A DNA stretch of 60,433 nucleotides from Candidatus Moraniibacteriota bacterium (GTDB lineage Bacteria > Patescibacteriota > Minisyncoccia > Moranbacterales > UBA1568), in contig JAQTRS010000007.1 of NCBI GenBank assembly GCA_028711705.1, positions 1 to 60,433 of the forward strand, read 5' to 3'. The stretch's first letter is position 1. Each line of letters starts with the position of its first letter. Positions 16,860 to 27,174 of the stretch are shown here, in pieces. The translations under genes and the position numbers were made by a program. Under the pieces are notes generated by a model. That model saw only the letters and a program-made list of their open reading frames with translations. It was not told where the DNA came from and did not search any database.

Positions 16860-18276
16860 GATTGAGCGCTTCCTGATTCAGACCGCGCATGAATTCCGGC
16901 ATAGCCCGCTGGCGTTCGCGCAATTCGCCTGGGATGATCTGCGTCTGCACGACTGGCAGCGGGCTATTCTCAGCAGCATCGGCGATCAGCTCAAAACCGG
17001 CGCGATGACCACTCAGGCCGCGATTCAGGAAGCGATCGCCTCCGGTCACGGCATCGGCAAATCCTGTCTGGTGGCGATCATTATCCTGTTCTCACTGGCG
17101 ACCGAGGCGGACACGAAAGGCATTGTCACCGCCAATACCGAAACCCAGCTTAAAACGAAAACCTGGGCGGAATTGGCGAAGTGGTATCAGGGCTTTCGCT
17201 ACAAGCATTGGTTCAAATTCACCGCCACGGCCATTTATTCCGCTGACCCGGCCCATGAAAAGACCTGGCGCGTGGACATGATTCCCTGGAGTGAGCGCAA
17301 CACCGAAGCCTTTGCCGGTCTGCACAACGCCGGGCGGCGCGTTTTAGTCATCTTCGATGAAGCGTCGGCCATTCCCGACAATATCTGGGAAGTCACCGAA
17401 GGCGCGTTGACCGACGAGGATACCGAAATCCTCTGGCTGGCGTTCGGCAACCCAACCCGCAACACCGGCAGGTTTAGGGAATGTTTCGGCAGGCTCAAGC
17501 ACCGCTGGCGCACCCGGCAGATCGACAGCCGCACGGTGCCCGGCACCTCGAAAGAACAGATACAGCAGTGGATCAGCGATTACGGCGACGATTCGGATTT
17601 TGTGCGGGTGCGCGTCAAGGGCGAGTTCCCGCGCTCCGGCTCCCGGCAGTTCATCAGCTCGGAAGTGGTGGAAGCGGCGATCAAACGCACCGTCGAAGTG
17701 CCCTTCGGCGCCCCGAAGATCATGGCCGTGGATGTCGCGCGGTTTGGCGACGATCAAAGCGTTATCGCCCGGCGGCATGGCCGCAAGCTCGAGGATTTTA
17801 TCAAATACCGCGGCCTGGATTTAATGGCGCTGGCCTCCGAGATTGCCGCAGCGATCAAGAAATACCGGCCCGATGTGGTCTATGTCGATGGCGTCGGGGT
17901 AGGCGGCGGCGTGGTCGACCGGCTGCGGCAACTGGGCCATAACATTATCGAGGTCAACGCGGGCGCCGCGCCCGAACAACAAAACCGGGAAACCCACTAT
18001 AATAAGAGGGCGGAGATGTGGGACCGGATGAAAAACTGGCTCGATACCGGCGATATTCCCGATGACCGCGATCTTCGCGACGACCTGATCGGCATTGAGT
18101 ACAGCTATGACAATAAAATGCGCTTGCAACTGGAAAAAAAAGACGATATGAAAAAACGCGGCTTGAGTTCCCCCGACTGCGCCGACGCGCTATCACTGTC
18201 ATTCTACGCGGCTTTGCCGCCGGTCATTCACATTAACGAACACGACTGCTACCCGGAAGAGGCGTTTTTATCATGA
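16843..18276 (+). CDS. terL: Terminase large subunit
   Basis: ASGHGIGKSCLVAIIILFSLATE, VLVIFDEASAI, nuclease-domain MAVDVARFGDDQSVI. Confidence 0.92.
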   Translation: MQQHPEIERFLIQTAHEFRHSPLAFAQFAWDDLRLHDWQRAILSSIGDQLKTGAMTTQAAIQEAIASGHGIGKSCLVAIIILFSLATEADTKGIVTANTETQLKTKTWAELAKWYQGFRYKHWFKFTATAIYSADPAHEKTWRVDMIPWSERNTEAFAGLHNAGRRVLVIFDEASAIPDNIWEVTEGALTDEDTEILWLAFGNPTRNTGRFRECFGRLKHRWRTRQIDSRTVPGTSKEQIQQWISDYGDDSDFVRVRVKGEFPRSGSRQFISSEVVEAAIKRTVEVPFGAPKIMAVDVARFGDDQSVIARRHGRKLEDFIKYRGLDLMALASEIAAAIKKYRPDVVYVDGVGVGGGVVDRLRQLGHNIIEVNAGAAPEQQNRETHYNKRAEMWDRMKNWLDTGDIPDDRDLRDDLIGIEYSYDNKMRLQLEKKDDMKKRGLSSPDCADALSLSFYAALPPVIHINEHDCYPEEAFLS

Positions 18277-18440
18277 CTACTCCCGCCAAACTACCCCGAT
18301 TTCAGAGCCACACCTTCAAACAGGAATGCCAGATTGCCGACGGCCCGCAGCCGTTCGCCAAGCCGGTTGTGGGCTACGAGTTCAACGGCGGCAAGCGCAA
18401 ATTTGACGATAAAGTGAGCAAGACTAAACGTTATGACTAA
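18273..18440 (+). CDS. Small hypothetical protein
   Basis: 55-aa ORF overlapping the terL stop by 4 bp. Confidence 0.55.
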   Translation: MTTPAKLPRFQSHTFKQECQIADGPQPFAKPVVGYEFNGGKRKFDDKVSKTKRYD

Positions 18441-18756
18441 GATCGAACTGGAAGCCGCCAACCAAACCATCGCCCGCACCCTGGCGGAAACCCTGAACAA
18501 GCACTATCCGGGCCATGCCTGGGCGGTCAAGGCCGATGTCGAGCAAGGCGTCGCCAATGTCTTTAACCTGGCGCTGTCGGGCGAATGGGGTTTTGTGCTG
18601 CGCCTGGATGAGCTGATGAATGACCCGAACATGAAACTGACCATCCGCGCCGGCGGCGAACTGCTGGAACGCTACCGGCTGTCCCGTGGCAAGCTCAAGG
18701 AGCAGGACATGGCCGAACTCAGCTTTGATATTAAGGGCAACGCGCGGCCATGCTGA
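18433..18756 (+). CDS. Hypothetical protein
   Basis: 107 aa ORF. Confidence 0.7.
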   Translation: MTKIELEAANQTIARTLAETLNKHYPGHAWAVKADVEQGVANVFNLALSGEWGFVLRLDELMNDPNMKLTIRAGGELLERYRLSRGKLKEQDMAELSFDIKGNARPC

Positions 18757-20753
18757 TCGATGAGCCGGCCCACGCCGAACCGATGCTGGAGCCTGCTGCC
18801 GACTGGCTGAAGCTGGCCCAGGACGCCTATGCGTCATCCAAGCCCTACCTGGACTCGTACCTGCGCCCGCAGTGGGAGAAGAATCTGCGGCAATGGCAAG
18901 GCAAGCACCAGACCGATTCCAAGTACCAGAGCAACGATTACGGCAAGTCCCGGCTGTTTCGGCCCAGAACCCGCGCGGTCATCCGCAAGAATGAAGCGGC
19001 GGCGGCGGTGGCGTACTTGGCTACCGCTGACGTGGTGTCGGTGTCGCCGTCTGATGATTCGAACCCATTGGACTTGCTGACCGCCGAGATCGCCCAGGGC
19101 TTGCTCAATCAGCGCCTGCAAAAGACGATCCCCTGGTTCCATACCGTCATTGGCGCGTACCAGACCGCGCAGGTGTACGGCGAGGTGGTCAGCTACCAGT
19201 ACTGGGATAAGGCCAAAGACCAGCCCTGCATCGAGCTGGTGCCGCCGGAAAACTTCCGCATCGACCCGGCCGCCGACTGGGTTAACCCGATAGCCACCAG
19301 CCCGTACCTGATTCACCTGATCCCGATGTATGTGATGCAGGTCAGGGACTACGAGGGCTGGTTGCCGGTCGATGACAAAACCCTGCTGGCCGCCGGCAAC
19401 GAATATTACGACTCCACGCGCATTACCCGCGAGGACTCCACGGATTCCAAGTCCGGCAGCGACGCGCAAAGCAGCGAGTACGCGATTGTCTGGGTGCGCC
19501 GCTACATCGTCAAAAAAGACCGCCGCGACTGGCTGTTTTACACCTTGGGCGAGGAAACCATGCTGTCGGAGCCGGTGCCGATTGAGGAAGCCTACTGGCA
19601 CGGCGAACGGCCCTATGTCATGGGCTCGTGCATTATCGAGGCGTTCAAGCCGCACCCGTCCGGACTGCCGGAACTCACCAGTGATGTGCAGCAGGAAATC
19701 AACGATACCTGCAATCTGCGCATGGACAACGTCAAATTTGCCCTGAACAAGCGCTATTTCGTGCGCCGGGGCACCCAGGTTGATCTGCGCTCATTGACGC
19801 GCAACATCCCCGGCAGCGTGACGCTGATGAACGACCCGGCTAATGACGTGATTGTTCACTCGACCCAAGATGTCACGGCCTCGAGCTTCCAGGAGCAGGA
19901 CCGCCTGAACCTGGACTTTGACGATCTGGCCGGGACCTTCTCCGGCTCCAGCGTGCAGGCTAACCGCAAGCTCAATGAGACCGTGGGCGGCATGAACATG
20001 ATGAATCAGGGCGCTAACCAAGTCGCCGAGTATCAGCTTAAAACCTTCAACGAAACCTGGGCCGAGCCGGTGTTGCGGCAACTGGTTAAATTAGAGTTAT
20101 TGTACGAGACCGATCAGGCGATCTTGAAAGTGGCCGGGCAGAACTCCGAGACCTTCAAGCAAGCGGCGCTCGAGACCGTGACCCAGGACATGCTGGGCGG
20201 CGATTTCACGCTCAATGTCAATGTCGGCACCGGAGCCGCCAACCCGCAATCACAGGTCGAACGCTTTTTCTACGGCCTGCAAACCCTGGCGGCGGTAGAC
20301 CCGCAACTGGTGGCGGCGCTGAACACCGAGGAAATCATCAAGGAAGTGTTCGGCAAACTGGGCTACAAAGACGGCAAGCGTTTCTTTAATCTCGACGATG
20401 ACCCGCAAATCGGCCAATTGCAGCAACAAATCCAGCAATTGCAGCAGGAACTGGCGAACAAGCGCAATCCTGAAGTGGACGCCGCCACGGTCAAGAAAAT
20501 CAACGCCGAAACCACGGTCAAGAACATCGAGGGCATTTATTCAGCGATTAACGCGGCCAAGGAAGTCGCCATGATTCCGGCCATTGCGCCGATGGCCGAC
20601 AGCATCTATAAATCCGGCGGCGGCCAGGACTACAACGGCTATCCGATTGTCGATCATGTTCAGCAACAAACCCTGCCGGACCCTATCACGAATACCGACC
20701 CCCGCTTTCCGCCGAATCCGCAGGTCGGCATGATGGAGGGAATTGAGACGTGA
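18750..20753 (+). CDS. Portal protein
   Basis: 667 aa between terL and scaffold/capsid genes; podovirus-portal-like composition and length. Confidence 0.85.
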   Translation: MLIDEPAHAEPMLEPAADWLKLAQDAYASSKPYLDSYLRPQWEKNLRQWQGKHQTDSKYQSNDYGKSRLFRPRTRAVIRKNEAAAAVAYLATADVVSVSPSDDSNPLDLLTAEIAQGLLNQRLQKTIPWFHTVIGAYQTAQVYGEVVSYQYWDKAKDQPCIELVPPENFRIDPAADWVNPIATSPYLIHLIPMYVMQVRDYEGWLPVDDKTLLAAGNEYYDSTRITREDSTDSKSGSDAQSSEYAIVWVRRYIVKKDRRDWLFYTLGEETMLSEPVPIEEAYWHGERPYVMGSCIIEAFKPHPSGLPELTSDVQQEINDTCNLRMDNVKFALNKRYFVRRGTQVDLRSLTRNIPGSVTLMNDPANDVIVHSTQDVTASSFQEQDRLNLDFDDLAGTFSGSSVQANRKLNETVGGMNMMNQGANQVAEYQLKTFNETWAEPVLRQLVKLELLYETDQAILKVAGQNSETFKQAALETVTQDMLGGDFTLNVNVGTGAANPQSQVERFFYGLQTLAAVDPQLVAALNTEEIIKEVFGKLGYKDGKRFFNLDDDPQIGQLQQQIQQLQQELANKRNPEVDAATVKKINAETTVKNIEGIYSAINAAKEVAMIPAIAPMADSIYKSGGGQDYNGYPIVDHVQQQTLPDPITNTDPRFPPNPQVGMMEGIET

Positions 20754-21019
20754 CCGATGACCAAGCCTTACTCAAGCAGGCGCAACTGGGCATTGAGGCC
20801 GAAGCCTTTATTCATACCGACCTGGGCAAATTCCTGATTGACAAGGCCGATGACGACTTACAGCGCGGCTATGAAGGCTTTTTAAGCCTCACGCCGGGCG
20901 ATACCGATGGTTTGTTGATGCTGCAAAGCCAGTGCCAACGCGCCATTCATTTTAAAAGCTGGCTGTTGGAAGCGATTAGCAGCGGCCATTATGCAGAGAG
21001 CGAATTAAGCGATGACTGA
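20750..21019 (+). CDS. Hypothetical protein
   Basis: 89 aa ORF. Confidence 0.65.
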   Translation: MTDDQALLKQAQLGIEAEAFIHTDLGKFLIDKADDDLQRGYEGFLSLTPGDTDGLLMLQSQCQRAIHFKSWLLEAISSGHYAESELSDD

Positions 21020-21965
21020 CGAACTAGAGCCTACCGATGGCGGCGCTATTGAAGCTGAACCCAACGAAATAACCGAAACACCTGACCCTCAGGAAGCTGA
21101 GCAGCCGGTATCGGCCCGCGACCTGATACAAGCCAAGCGCGAGGCCGAATTGCTGGAAGAGGTGGCTGAAAAACCTGAATTGCCACAGGATTCCGATGAC
21201 GCCGGGCCCGTTAAAGCGCCCGGCCGCGTCAAGGTCAAGATTGACGGCGTGGAGGAAGAGCGCAGCCTGGACGATCTGGTCAAACATTACCAAAAATCCG
21301 AGTCCGGCGACCGCAAGCTGCAACAGGCCGCGTTATTGGCGAAGCAGGTGGAAACCGAACGCCTGCAACTGGCCGCCGAGCGCCAACTGTTTGAAGCCGA
21401 ACGCCAAGCGCCGCGCACCCAGGAAGCCGAGCCTGCCGGACGGTCTGATACCGACCTGGACGAACTGCGAGTGCAGCGCCGTGACGCCCTGGAAATTGGC
21501 GATTACGACGAATTTGACCGGCTCGATGAGGAAATCAACCGGGCCAGGTCACAGGCGTCCGTCAACCCGGAGCAGATCACCCGCGCGGCCACCGAACAGG
21601 TGCGCAACCAGCTTCAGTACGAGGCGGCGTTTGAACAATTCAAAAATGACAACTACACTCTCATGAGTGATGACGTGCTGTATAATCTCAGCATGAGCAC
21701 ATTTACTACGATGTGCAAAGAATCAGCCAGCTACGGGGAGGCGTTTGCCAAAACCGAGCGGGTGATGAAGGACTGGATTGGCAGTGTTGCGCAGGCTCAA
21801 GGGCCTGTCGATACCGCGATGACGGACCGGATCGACAAAAAGAAAGCTATCCCGGCAGAGCCGGGACGCCTGAATGCGCGATCGGCCCCACCAACAGCGA
21901 GTAAAGAAGAAACTGCATCCGAGATCATAATGAACATGCGCAAGGCCCGAGGTCTGCCCGTGTAA
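21012..21965 (+). CDS. Putative scaffold-like protein
   Basis: 317 aa, acidic coiled-coil, directly upstream of the capsid gene. Confidence 0.75.
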   Translation: MTDELEPTDGGAIEAEPNEITETPDPQEAEQPVSARDLIQAKREAELLEEVAEKPELPQDSDDAGPVKAPGRVKVKIDGVEEERSLDDLVKHYQKSESGDRKLQQAALLAKQVETERLQLAAERQLFEAERQAPRTQEAEPAGRSDTDLDELRVQRRDALEIGDYDEFDRLDEEINRARSQASVNPEQITRAATEQVRNQLQYEAAFEQFKNDNYTLMSDDVLYNLSMSTFTTMCKESASYGEAFAKTERVMKDWIGSVAQAQGPVDTAMTDRIDKKKAIPAEPGRLNARSAPPTASKEETASEIIMNMRKARGLPV

Positions 21966-22042
21966 GTTAATGATCCAGCTAGCCGCGTCGCGAGACGCCA
22001 TGATCCCGGCCCGTATGGGCTATACAATGCAGGAGTTTTTTT

Positions 22043-22819
22043 ATGGCAGGTCAAGTATGGGGGACTAACACCCTCGGCGGGTATATGTACTCGCTCAATT
22101 TATCCAAACATCTGCGTATGTCGTTGCAGACTTTGGTCAAGTTTCGTCAATTTGCGGATGCGCATGACGCCACCCAGCAAGGCAAGCACAAAGGCGATAA
22201 ATTTCATTGGAACGTTTTTTCCGATGTGGTTACGCAAGGCACGACGTTAGCCGAAACAGTGGTCATGCCGGAAACTAATTTTACGATCAGTCAAGGCGAG
22301 ATAACGATCACAGAGTTTGGAAATTCGGTTCCTTACACGGGCAAGTTAGACGATTTGTCTGAGCAGCCGGTCAAAGAAATCATCAACAAAGTGTTAAAGA
22401 ATGACGCGAAAAAAGCCTTTGATAAGGCTGTTTACGATCAATTTAATCTAACGCCGCTACAAGTAGCGCCTACCGGCGGAAACTCCGCCACAGCGGTGAC
22501 GCTGACTACCAGTGGCACGACCGCGACTACGAACAACATAGCGCTGAATAAAGACCATGTGAAAGCTATTGTTGATATTATGAAAGAGCGCAATATCCCC
22601 GGCTATCAGGGCGATGATTATTTTGCCATTGCGCATCCGTCCACGTTCCGCACTTTCAAGAACGAGCTGGAAACCATTCATCAATATGTCGAGTCCGGCC
22701 AGACCAAGATCATGAACGGCGAAATTGGCCGCTACGAGGGTGTGCGCTTTATCGAACAGACTAATATTCCTAAAGAAACCTGGTCTAACAACAAATCCAA
22801 CTGGGCGTTTTTCTTCGGT
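22043..22819 (+). CDS. Major capsid protein, exon 1 (N4-gp56-like)
   Basis: ...EGVRFIEQTNIPKETWSNNKSNWAFFFG; ends at U22819. Confidence 0.88.
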
Positions 22820-23138
22820 GAACAACTTTGCCGCGCTGCCTAGTAATAGGCAGATGATAATCTCGTGAATTGCTGGAAGGCTAAGGAGTAAAATCTATGC
22901 TAATCAGCAGCCAAGCGTTCAGGAAACTGAATGAAGGTTCAACGACTAACCGCGAAGGCGGGGTACAACTCAAGTGAGTTGGAAGTGCGAGACATCCTGT
23001 TATCAGGATGGTGATATAGTCTGAACATATAGGAAACTATATGCAGTCCATTTATTAATGGACGGTAAATAGAGAGAGTAAATTTAAGGACATGGAATCA
23101 TGTTTGATAGTTTACAACGCACATTTACGAACATATTG
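22820..23138 (+). ncRNA. Group I self-splicing intron in the capsid gene (319 nt, no internal ORF)
   Basis: P1 CGGU^GAA-CAAC-UUUGCCG with U·G at the splice site; P2 CUGCCUA-GUAA-UAGGCAG; P7 GACUA (22944-22948) / UAGUC (23017-23021) within ACGACTA...GATATAGTC; P8 CATCCTG-TTAT-CAGGATG; P9 CATATAG-GAAA-CTATATG; terminal G23138. Confidence 0.93.
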
Positions 23139-23309
23139 GAAGATACAGTTGCCGAAGCTATTGCAGTACCGGAAGAAATGCGCGGAAAGATACCCACGGA
23201 TTACGGTCGCAGTAAAGGGATCGCGTGGTATTTTCTAGGCGGTTTCGGGCTTGTGCATGGTAGTGACCAGACACAATCGCGCATCATCAAATGGGCTAGC
23301 GCAGCGTAG
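23139..23309 (+). CDS. Major capsid protein, exon 2
   Basis: EDTVAEAIAVPEEMRGKIPTDYGRSKGIAWYFLGGFGLVHGSDQTQSRIIKWASAA*, in frame with exon 1 after intron removal. Confidence 0.88.
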   Translation, partial: EDTVAEAIAVPEEMRGKIPTDYGRSKGIAWYFLGGFGLVHGSDQTQSRIIKWASAA

Positions 23310-23370
23310 GTCATTGTTATTTTGACACGTGTTATAGAAATTATTTAAACCTTAGTAAAGGAAAAAAATT

Positions 23371-23775
23371 ATGGCTTACGATAATCCAAGCCGCATGCAA
23401 TATACCATTGCGGCTAACGATTTCGGCGGCGGCGCAGATACTACGCAAATAGTGTCTGGCCCTGCCGGTAAGAGAGGTCGAGTTAAACACGTCCTCATTT
23501 ACGATGTAACGGAAACCTTTGTTGGCACCACGTCAGGCGGACAAGTACTGGTAGGCAAGAGTGGCGACACGGATGCGTATTTTGTATCGTCGGCTCCCGT
23601 TCTGGCCGGATCGTCACCGGCGGTCGGGGCATCGGTGGTGTTGGTTAACCAGTTAACACCGAGCGACGCTACTGAAATACCAGCCGATACGCCGGTGCAC
23701 ATCACTTGTGTTAAGACGGTGGGCGGTACGGTGACAGGCATTGCCTCAGTTGATGTAAGTATTGACTGGTATTGA
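23371..23775 (+). CDS. Hypothetical structural protein (possible decoration)
   Basis: 134 aa beta-rich ORF after the capsid gene. Confidence 0.65.
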   Translation: MAYDNPSRMQYTIAANDFGGGADTTQIVSGPAGKRGRVKHVLIYDVTETFVGTTSGGQVLVGKSGDTDAYFVSSAPVLAGSSPAVGASVVLVNQLTPSDATEIPADTPVHITCVKTVGGTVTGIASVDVSIDWY

Positions 23776-23817
23776 TAAAGCCAAGGGGTGTAATGCCCCT
23801 TGATTTTTTGGAGATGA

Positions 23818-24033
23818 ATGATGAATAAATTAAGAAATACCGAGGTGCGCGGCGATGATGCTATGTCGTTAGTCGATAAAGGCGGCGCGAGGGAAGGTGA
23901 CTATGCTAATTCACTGGGAGACTGTTCCCGGTCTGATTTGACCAAGGGATACCATGATATGGGCCCATTTGAAGGCCATACCAAAAGCGATGCAAGGGAA
24001 CGCACCAGAAATAACGGGGGAAATGACGTATGA
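23818..24033 (+). CDS. Hypothetical protein
   Basis: 71 aa ORF. Confidence 0.6.
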   Translation: MMNKLRNTEVRGDDAMSLVDKGGAREGDYANSLGDCSRSDLTKGYHDMGPFEGHTKSDARERTRNNGGNDV

Positions 24034-24200
24034 AACTCGATAAGTCCAAGCCGTACGGCTCCGTACATGGCGATAGTAAAGCCGCATTTGAGCAGGACGG
24101 CGTCTTATTTGACGCGGATGGCGAGGCATTGCAGGATGGGGATGCGGAAGAATCCGCCGTGGTTGAAACGCCTGCGCCGCTGAAGAAGCCCGGAAAATGA
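24030..24200 (+). CDS. Small hypothetical protein
   Basis: MKLDKSKPYGSVHGDSKAAFEQDGVLFDADGEAL...; 56 aa, 4-bp overlaps on both sides. Confidence 0.6.
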   Translation: MKLDKSKPYGSVHGDSKAAFEQDGVLFDADGEALQDGDAEESAVVETPAPLKKPGK

Positions 24201-24835
24201 CCCTGGCCGAACTCCTTAGCCAAGCGCGGATACGGCTGGGCGATACCGGCGTGGATTTGCTTTGGCCCAACGCGCAGTTGTCAGCCTGGGCCAATGAAGC
24301 GCATATGGAAGCTTGCCGGCGTTTGCGTTACTTGTCCGATGACTCGGTAACGCAGAGTTTGGTTGCCGGACAATCCGCCTATGCCTGGCCGGAAGGCGCT
24401 ATTTTTATCCGCCGCGCGCGGCTAACCGAGGAAGATCGGCCGTTGCAGTTCACCAGCTACAAAGCGCTGGACGAATTCTGTCCGGGCTGGGAAGATCACA
24501 GCGGTACGCCGACGCATATTTTTACCGATTTGAACAACACCACCTTCAATCTGTACCCAAGTCCCGATGCCGCCGGCGTGTTGAAAATGCTGATTATCAA
24601 GGAACCGGAACCGCTAACCGGCGACACCGACCTGCCGAGCCGTCTGGCCTATGGCCTGGTGGACTGGATCTGCGGGCGTGCCTATCAGGTTAATGACGCC
24701 GATACCTTTAATCCGCAAAAGTCGGCCGAGCATTTTGCCTTGTTTGACGCCGAATACGGGCCGCGCAGCAGCGCCAGGGACGAGGTATTTAATCTGAGAA
24801 ACCGGCCTTTCGACAACTTTGACGGCGACTATTGA
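24197..24835 (+). CDS. Head-tail adaptor/connector-like protein
   Basis: 212 aa; MTLAELLSQARIRLGDTGVDLLWPNAQLSAWANEAHMEACRRLRYL. Confidence 0.75.
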   Translation: MTLAELLSQARIRLGDTGVDLLWPNAQLSAWANEAHMEACRRLRYLSDDSVTQSLVAGQSAYAWPEGAIFIRRARLTEEDRPLQFTSYKALDEFCPGWEDHSGTPTHIFTDLNNTTFNLYPSPDAAGVLKMLIIKEPEPLTGDTDLPSRLAYGLVDWICGRAYQVNDADTFNPQKSAEHFALFDAEYGPRSSARDEVFNLRNRPFDNFDGDY

Positions 24836-24838
24836 CAC

Positions 24839-25111
24839 ATGACTACCGACGAGCCATTAATTTTCACCCTGAACGGCAATGTGCCCCTCTCCAGCCTCGA
24901 TTACCGGCATTTCTGGGAGGACGGCCTGGTGCTCAATGCCAAGCCCACCCTGGACGGCGGGCAGATGACCCTGGCGATTGAAAAGGACGGGCAGATGGCC
25001 TTTGTCGAGGAATACACCGACAAACAAACCGGCGAACTGGTCAAGCGCAGTGTCGCCATTTACCGCTTCAAGGGCTTAAGCCTGGGCGCCGACGCCGGAC
25101 AGTTGAGCTGA
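24839..25111 (+). CDS. Hypothetical protein
   Basis: 90 aa ORF in the structural operon. Confidence 0.65.
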   Translation: MTTDEPLIFTLNGNVPLSSLDYRHFWEDGLVLNAKPTLDGGQMTLAIEKDGQMAFVEEYTDKQTGELVKRSVAIYRFKGLSLGADAGQLS

Positions 25112-25153
25112 TTTATTCGTGTCGTAACGGCACTTAACCGATAGGGTATTTTT

Positions 25154-25609
25154 ATGAGTAATAGCGCGGGGATAGCCACCAGCTTTAAAACCGAATTACT
25201 GAACGGCGTCCACGCCTTCGGCGCCACCGTCGTGCGCGCCGGCACCACCAAAGACGTGTTTAAGGCCGCCCTGTTTCTGGCTTCGGCCACGATCAACGCC
25301 GCCACTACCGCCTATTCCACGACCGGCGAAGTCACCGGCACCGGTTATACGGCGGGCGGCGTCACCGTCACCAACGCGACCGCGCCCAGCGCCTCCGGCA
25401 CGACCGCGATCTGGACGCCCAGCGCCGCTTTTGCCTGGACCACCGTGACCTTAGCCACGGCCTTTGACGCGGTAGAACTGTACAACAGCACGCAGGGCGA
25501 CAAAACCGTGGCGGTGTTTACCTTCGGCTCGCAAACCGTGACCGCCGGTAATTTTTCGCTATCGATGCCGGTTAACGACGCATCCAACGCCTTATTGCGG
25601 ATAAGCTAA
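25154..25609 (+). CDS. Hypothetical structural protein
   Basis: 151 aa Thr/Ala-rich ORF. Confidence 0.65.
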   Translation: MSNSAGIATSFKTELLNGVHAFGATVVRAGTTKDVFKAALFLASATINAATTAYSTTGEVTGTGYTAGGVTVTNATAPSASGTTAIWTPSAAFAWTTVTLATAFDAVELYNSTQGDKTVAVFTFGSQTVTAGNFSLSMPVNDASNALLRIS

Positions 25610-25622
25610 GTCGCGTGACCGC

Positions 25623-26522
25623 ATGACCACTTACTCCCTCTGGGACGCTAGCTACGCACAATCGGCGGGGTTTATCGCCGACGGCGCGGTCGAACTGGGC
25701 GTCAAGTTCAGCTCCGATGTGGACGGCTTCATTACCGGCATTCGCTTTCATAAGAATGCGTCCGCTACCGGCGTCCATACCGGCAGTCTGTGGACGAATG
25801 CGGGAAGCCTGCTGGCGACCGTTACCTTTACCGGCGAAACCGCGTCCAACTGGCAGCAGATGCTGTTCGCCTCGCCGGTGGCGATCACCGCCGGGACCGT
25901 TTATGTAGCGAGCTATTACGCCGCGTCCGGCGGCTACTCTTACGAAGTCCCGTACTTTACCGCCGCGCGTGACAGCGGACCCTTGCACGCGCTGCAAAAC
26001 GGCGGCGCAGCGGGCGGCAACGGCGTATTTCGCTATGGCGGCGGCGGCGTCTTTCCGACCGGCACGTTTAATTCCGGCAACTACTGGGTCGATGTGCTGT
26101 TTGAGCCTGCCGTCAGCGACATCACCGTGGCCCTGACCGGCCAGGCGATGACCGCCGCGCAGGGCAGTCTTGCGCCGACCGCCGCCATCCCCTTGTCCGG
26201 GCAGGCGTTAAGCGCGGCGACCGGCAATTTGCAGCCCAGCCTGGCGCTGACCTTAACCGGCCACGCGATGACTTTGGCCCAAGGCTCATTGATCGCGGAT
26301 ATTTCGCGCCTGTTGTCCGGGCAGGGCCTGACCGTGGCCGCGGGCGCGCTGGCGGTATCCTTGACGATTAATTTAAGCGGTCTGTCGCTGACGTTGGCCT
26401 TGGGCTATCTCGGCACCGGCTTGATGCCGGATTCTATCGACTGGCTGATTGTCGAGCAATCCGCCAATACTCTGATTGTCGCAGGCGGCGCGACCACTCT
26501 CATTATTAATACGGCAGGCTAA
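25623..26522 (+). CDS. DUF4082-domain tail/adhesin-like protein
   Basis: YSLWDASYAQSAGFIADGAVELGVKFSSDVDGFITGIRFHKN...; C-terminal repeats LSGQxxTxAxGxLxxx. Confidence 0.75.
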   Translation: MTTYSLWDASYAQSAGFIADGAVELGVKFSSDVDGFITGIRFHKNASATGVHTGSLWTNAGSLLATVTFTGETASNWQQMLFASPVAITAGTVYVASYYAASGGYSYEVPYFTAARDSGPLHALQNGGAAGGNGVFRYGGGGVFPTGTFNSGNYWVDVLFEPAVSDITVALTGQAMTAAQGSLAPTAAIPLSGQALSAATGNLQPSLALTLTGHAMTLAQGSLIADISRLLSGQGLTVAAGALAVSLTINLSGLSLTLALGYLGTGLMPDSIDWLIVEQSANTLIVAGGATTLIINTAG

Positions 26523-26526
26523 CCTC

Positions 26527-27045
26527 ATGATTTACCCCGCACTGGCGAAAGGCCCCTATAAAATTCCCGGCGTTCACGACAAAGACTGCAAACGCCTGTT
26601 CGGGCTGATTTTACGCCCCGCTTCCTGGTCTGCGTCCACCGTTTACAGCGTTCGCGCCGAGGATGATTACGATGTGGTCATGCCGTCGGTATTCACCGGC
26701 TTGTATTATAAAGTGATCGCGCCCGGCAAGTCCGGCGCTCTGGAGCCTGCCTGGATCGCCACGGTGGCCGGGCAAACGGTGGACGGGACTACCGGGCTGA
26801 CTTGGGAAGCCGTGGCCTACAACTTAATGCCGGTGTCGGAGTCGATCAGCAGCGTGGTCTGTACGCCCACTAATAATGTCGTCCTATCCGGCGATTCCAA
26901 TACCGCCGGGACCTTGCAATTCATGATTGAGCCATTGCCCGCCGCCGCCATTGCCGCCGGGAGTTTTGAAATCGACTGTCTGATCACCAAAAACAATGCC
27001 GAAAAAGTAGCGGTAACACTTAAATTCAAGGTCGGGGAACGCTAG
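26527..27045 (+). CDS. Hypothetical structural protein
   Basis: MIYPALAKGPYKIPGVHDKD...; part of ORF 26476..27045. Confidence 0.65.
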   Translation: MIYPALAKGPYKIPGVHDKDCKRLFGLILRPASWSASTVYSVRAEDDYDVVMPSVFTGLYYKVIAPGKSGALEPAWIATVAGQTVDGTTGLTWEAVAYNLMPVSESISSVVCTPTNNVVLSGDSNTAGTLQFMIEPLPAAAIAAGSFEIDCLITKNNAEKVAVTLKFKVGER

Positions 27046-27070
27046 GCGCAGCCCTCAGCAACGCTGATTT

Positions 27071-27081
27071 TCTGCTATAAT
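27071..27081 (+). promoter_or_regulatory. Promoter motif TCTGCTATAAT
   Basis: Same 11-mer as at 16283, 35978, 55700. Confidence 0.7.
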
Positions 27082-27174
27082 GAAGGCGTAGGCGGTTTCC
27101 CCTTGTTTCCGTCCCGCCGTTCGCAGGCTCTCGGCCCTACCCAAAACCTGCACTCCCTTTTTCATGGATAAGAC

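Noticed and set aside
22043-23309. Frameshifted or broken capsid pseudogene
   Set aside because: Group I intron core with consistent P1/P2/P7/P8/P9 and exact in-frame splice restores the N4-gp56-like protein.
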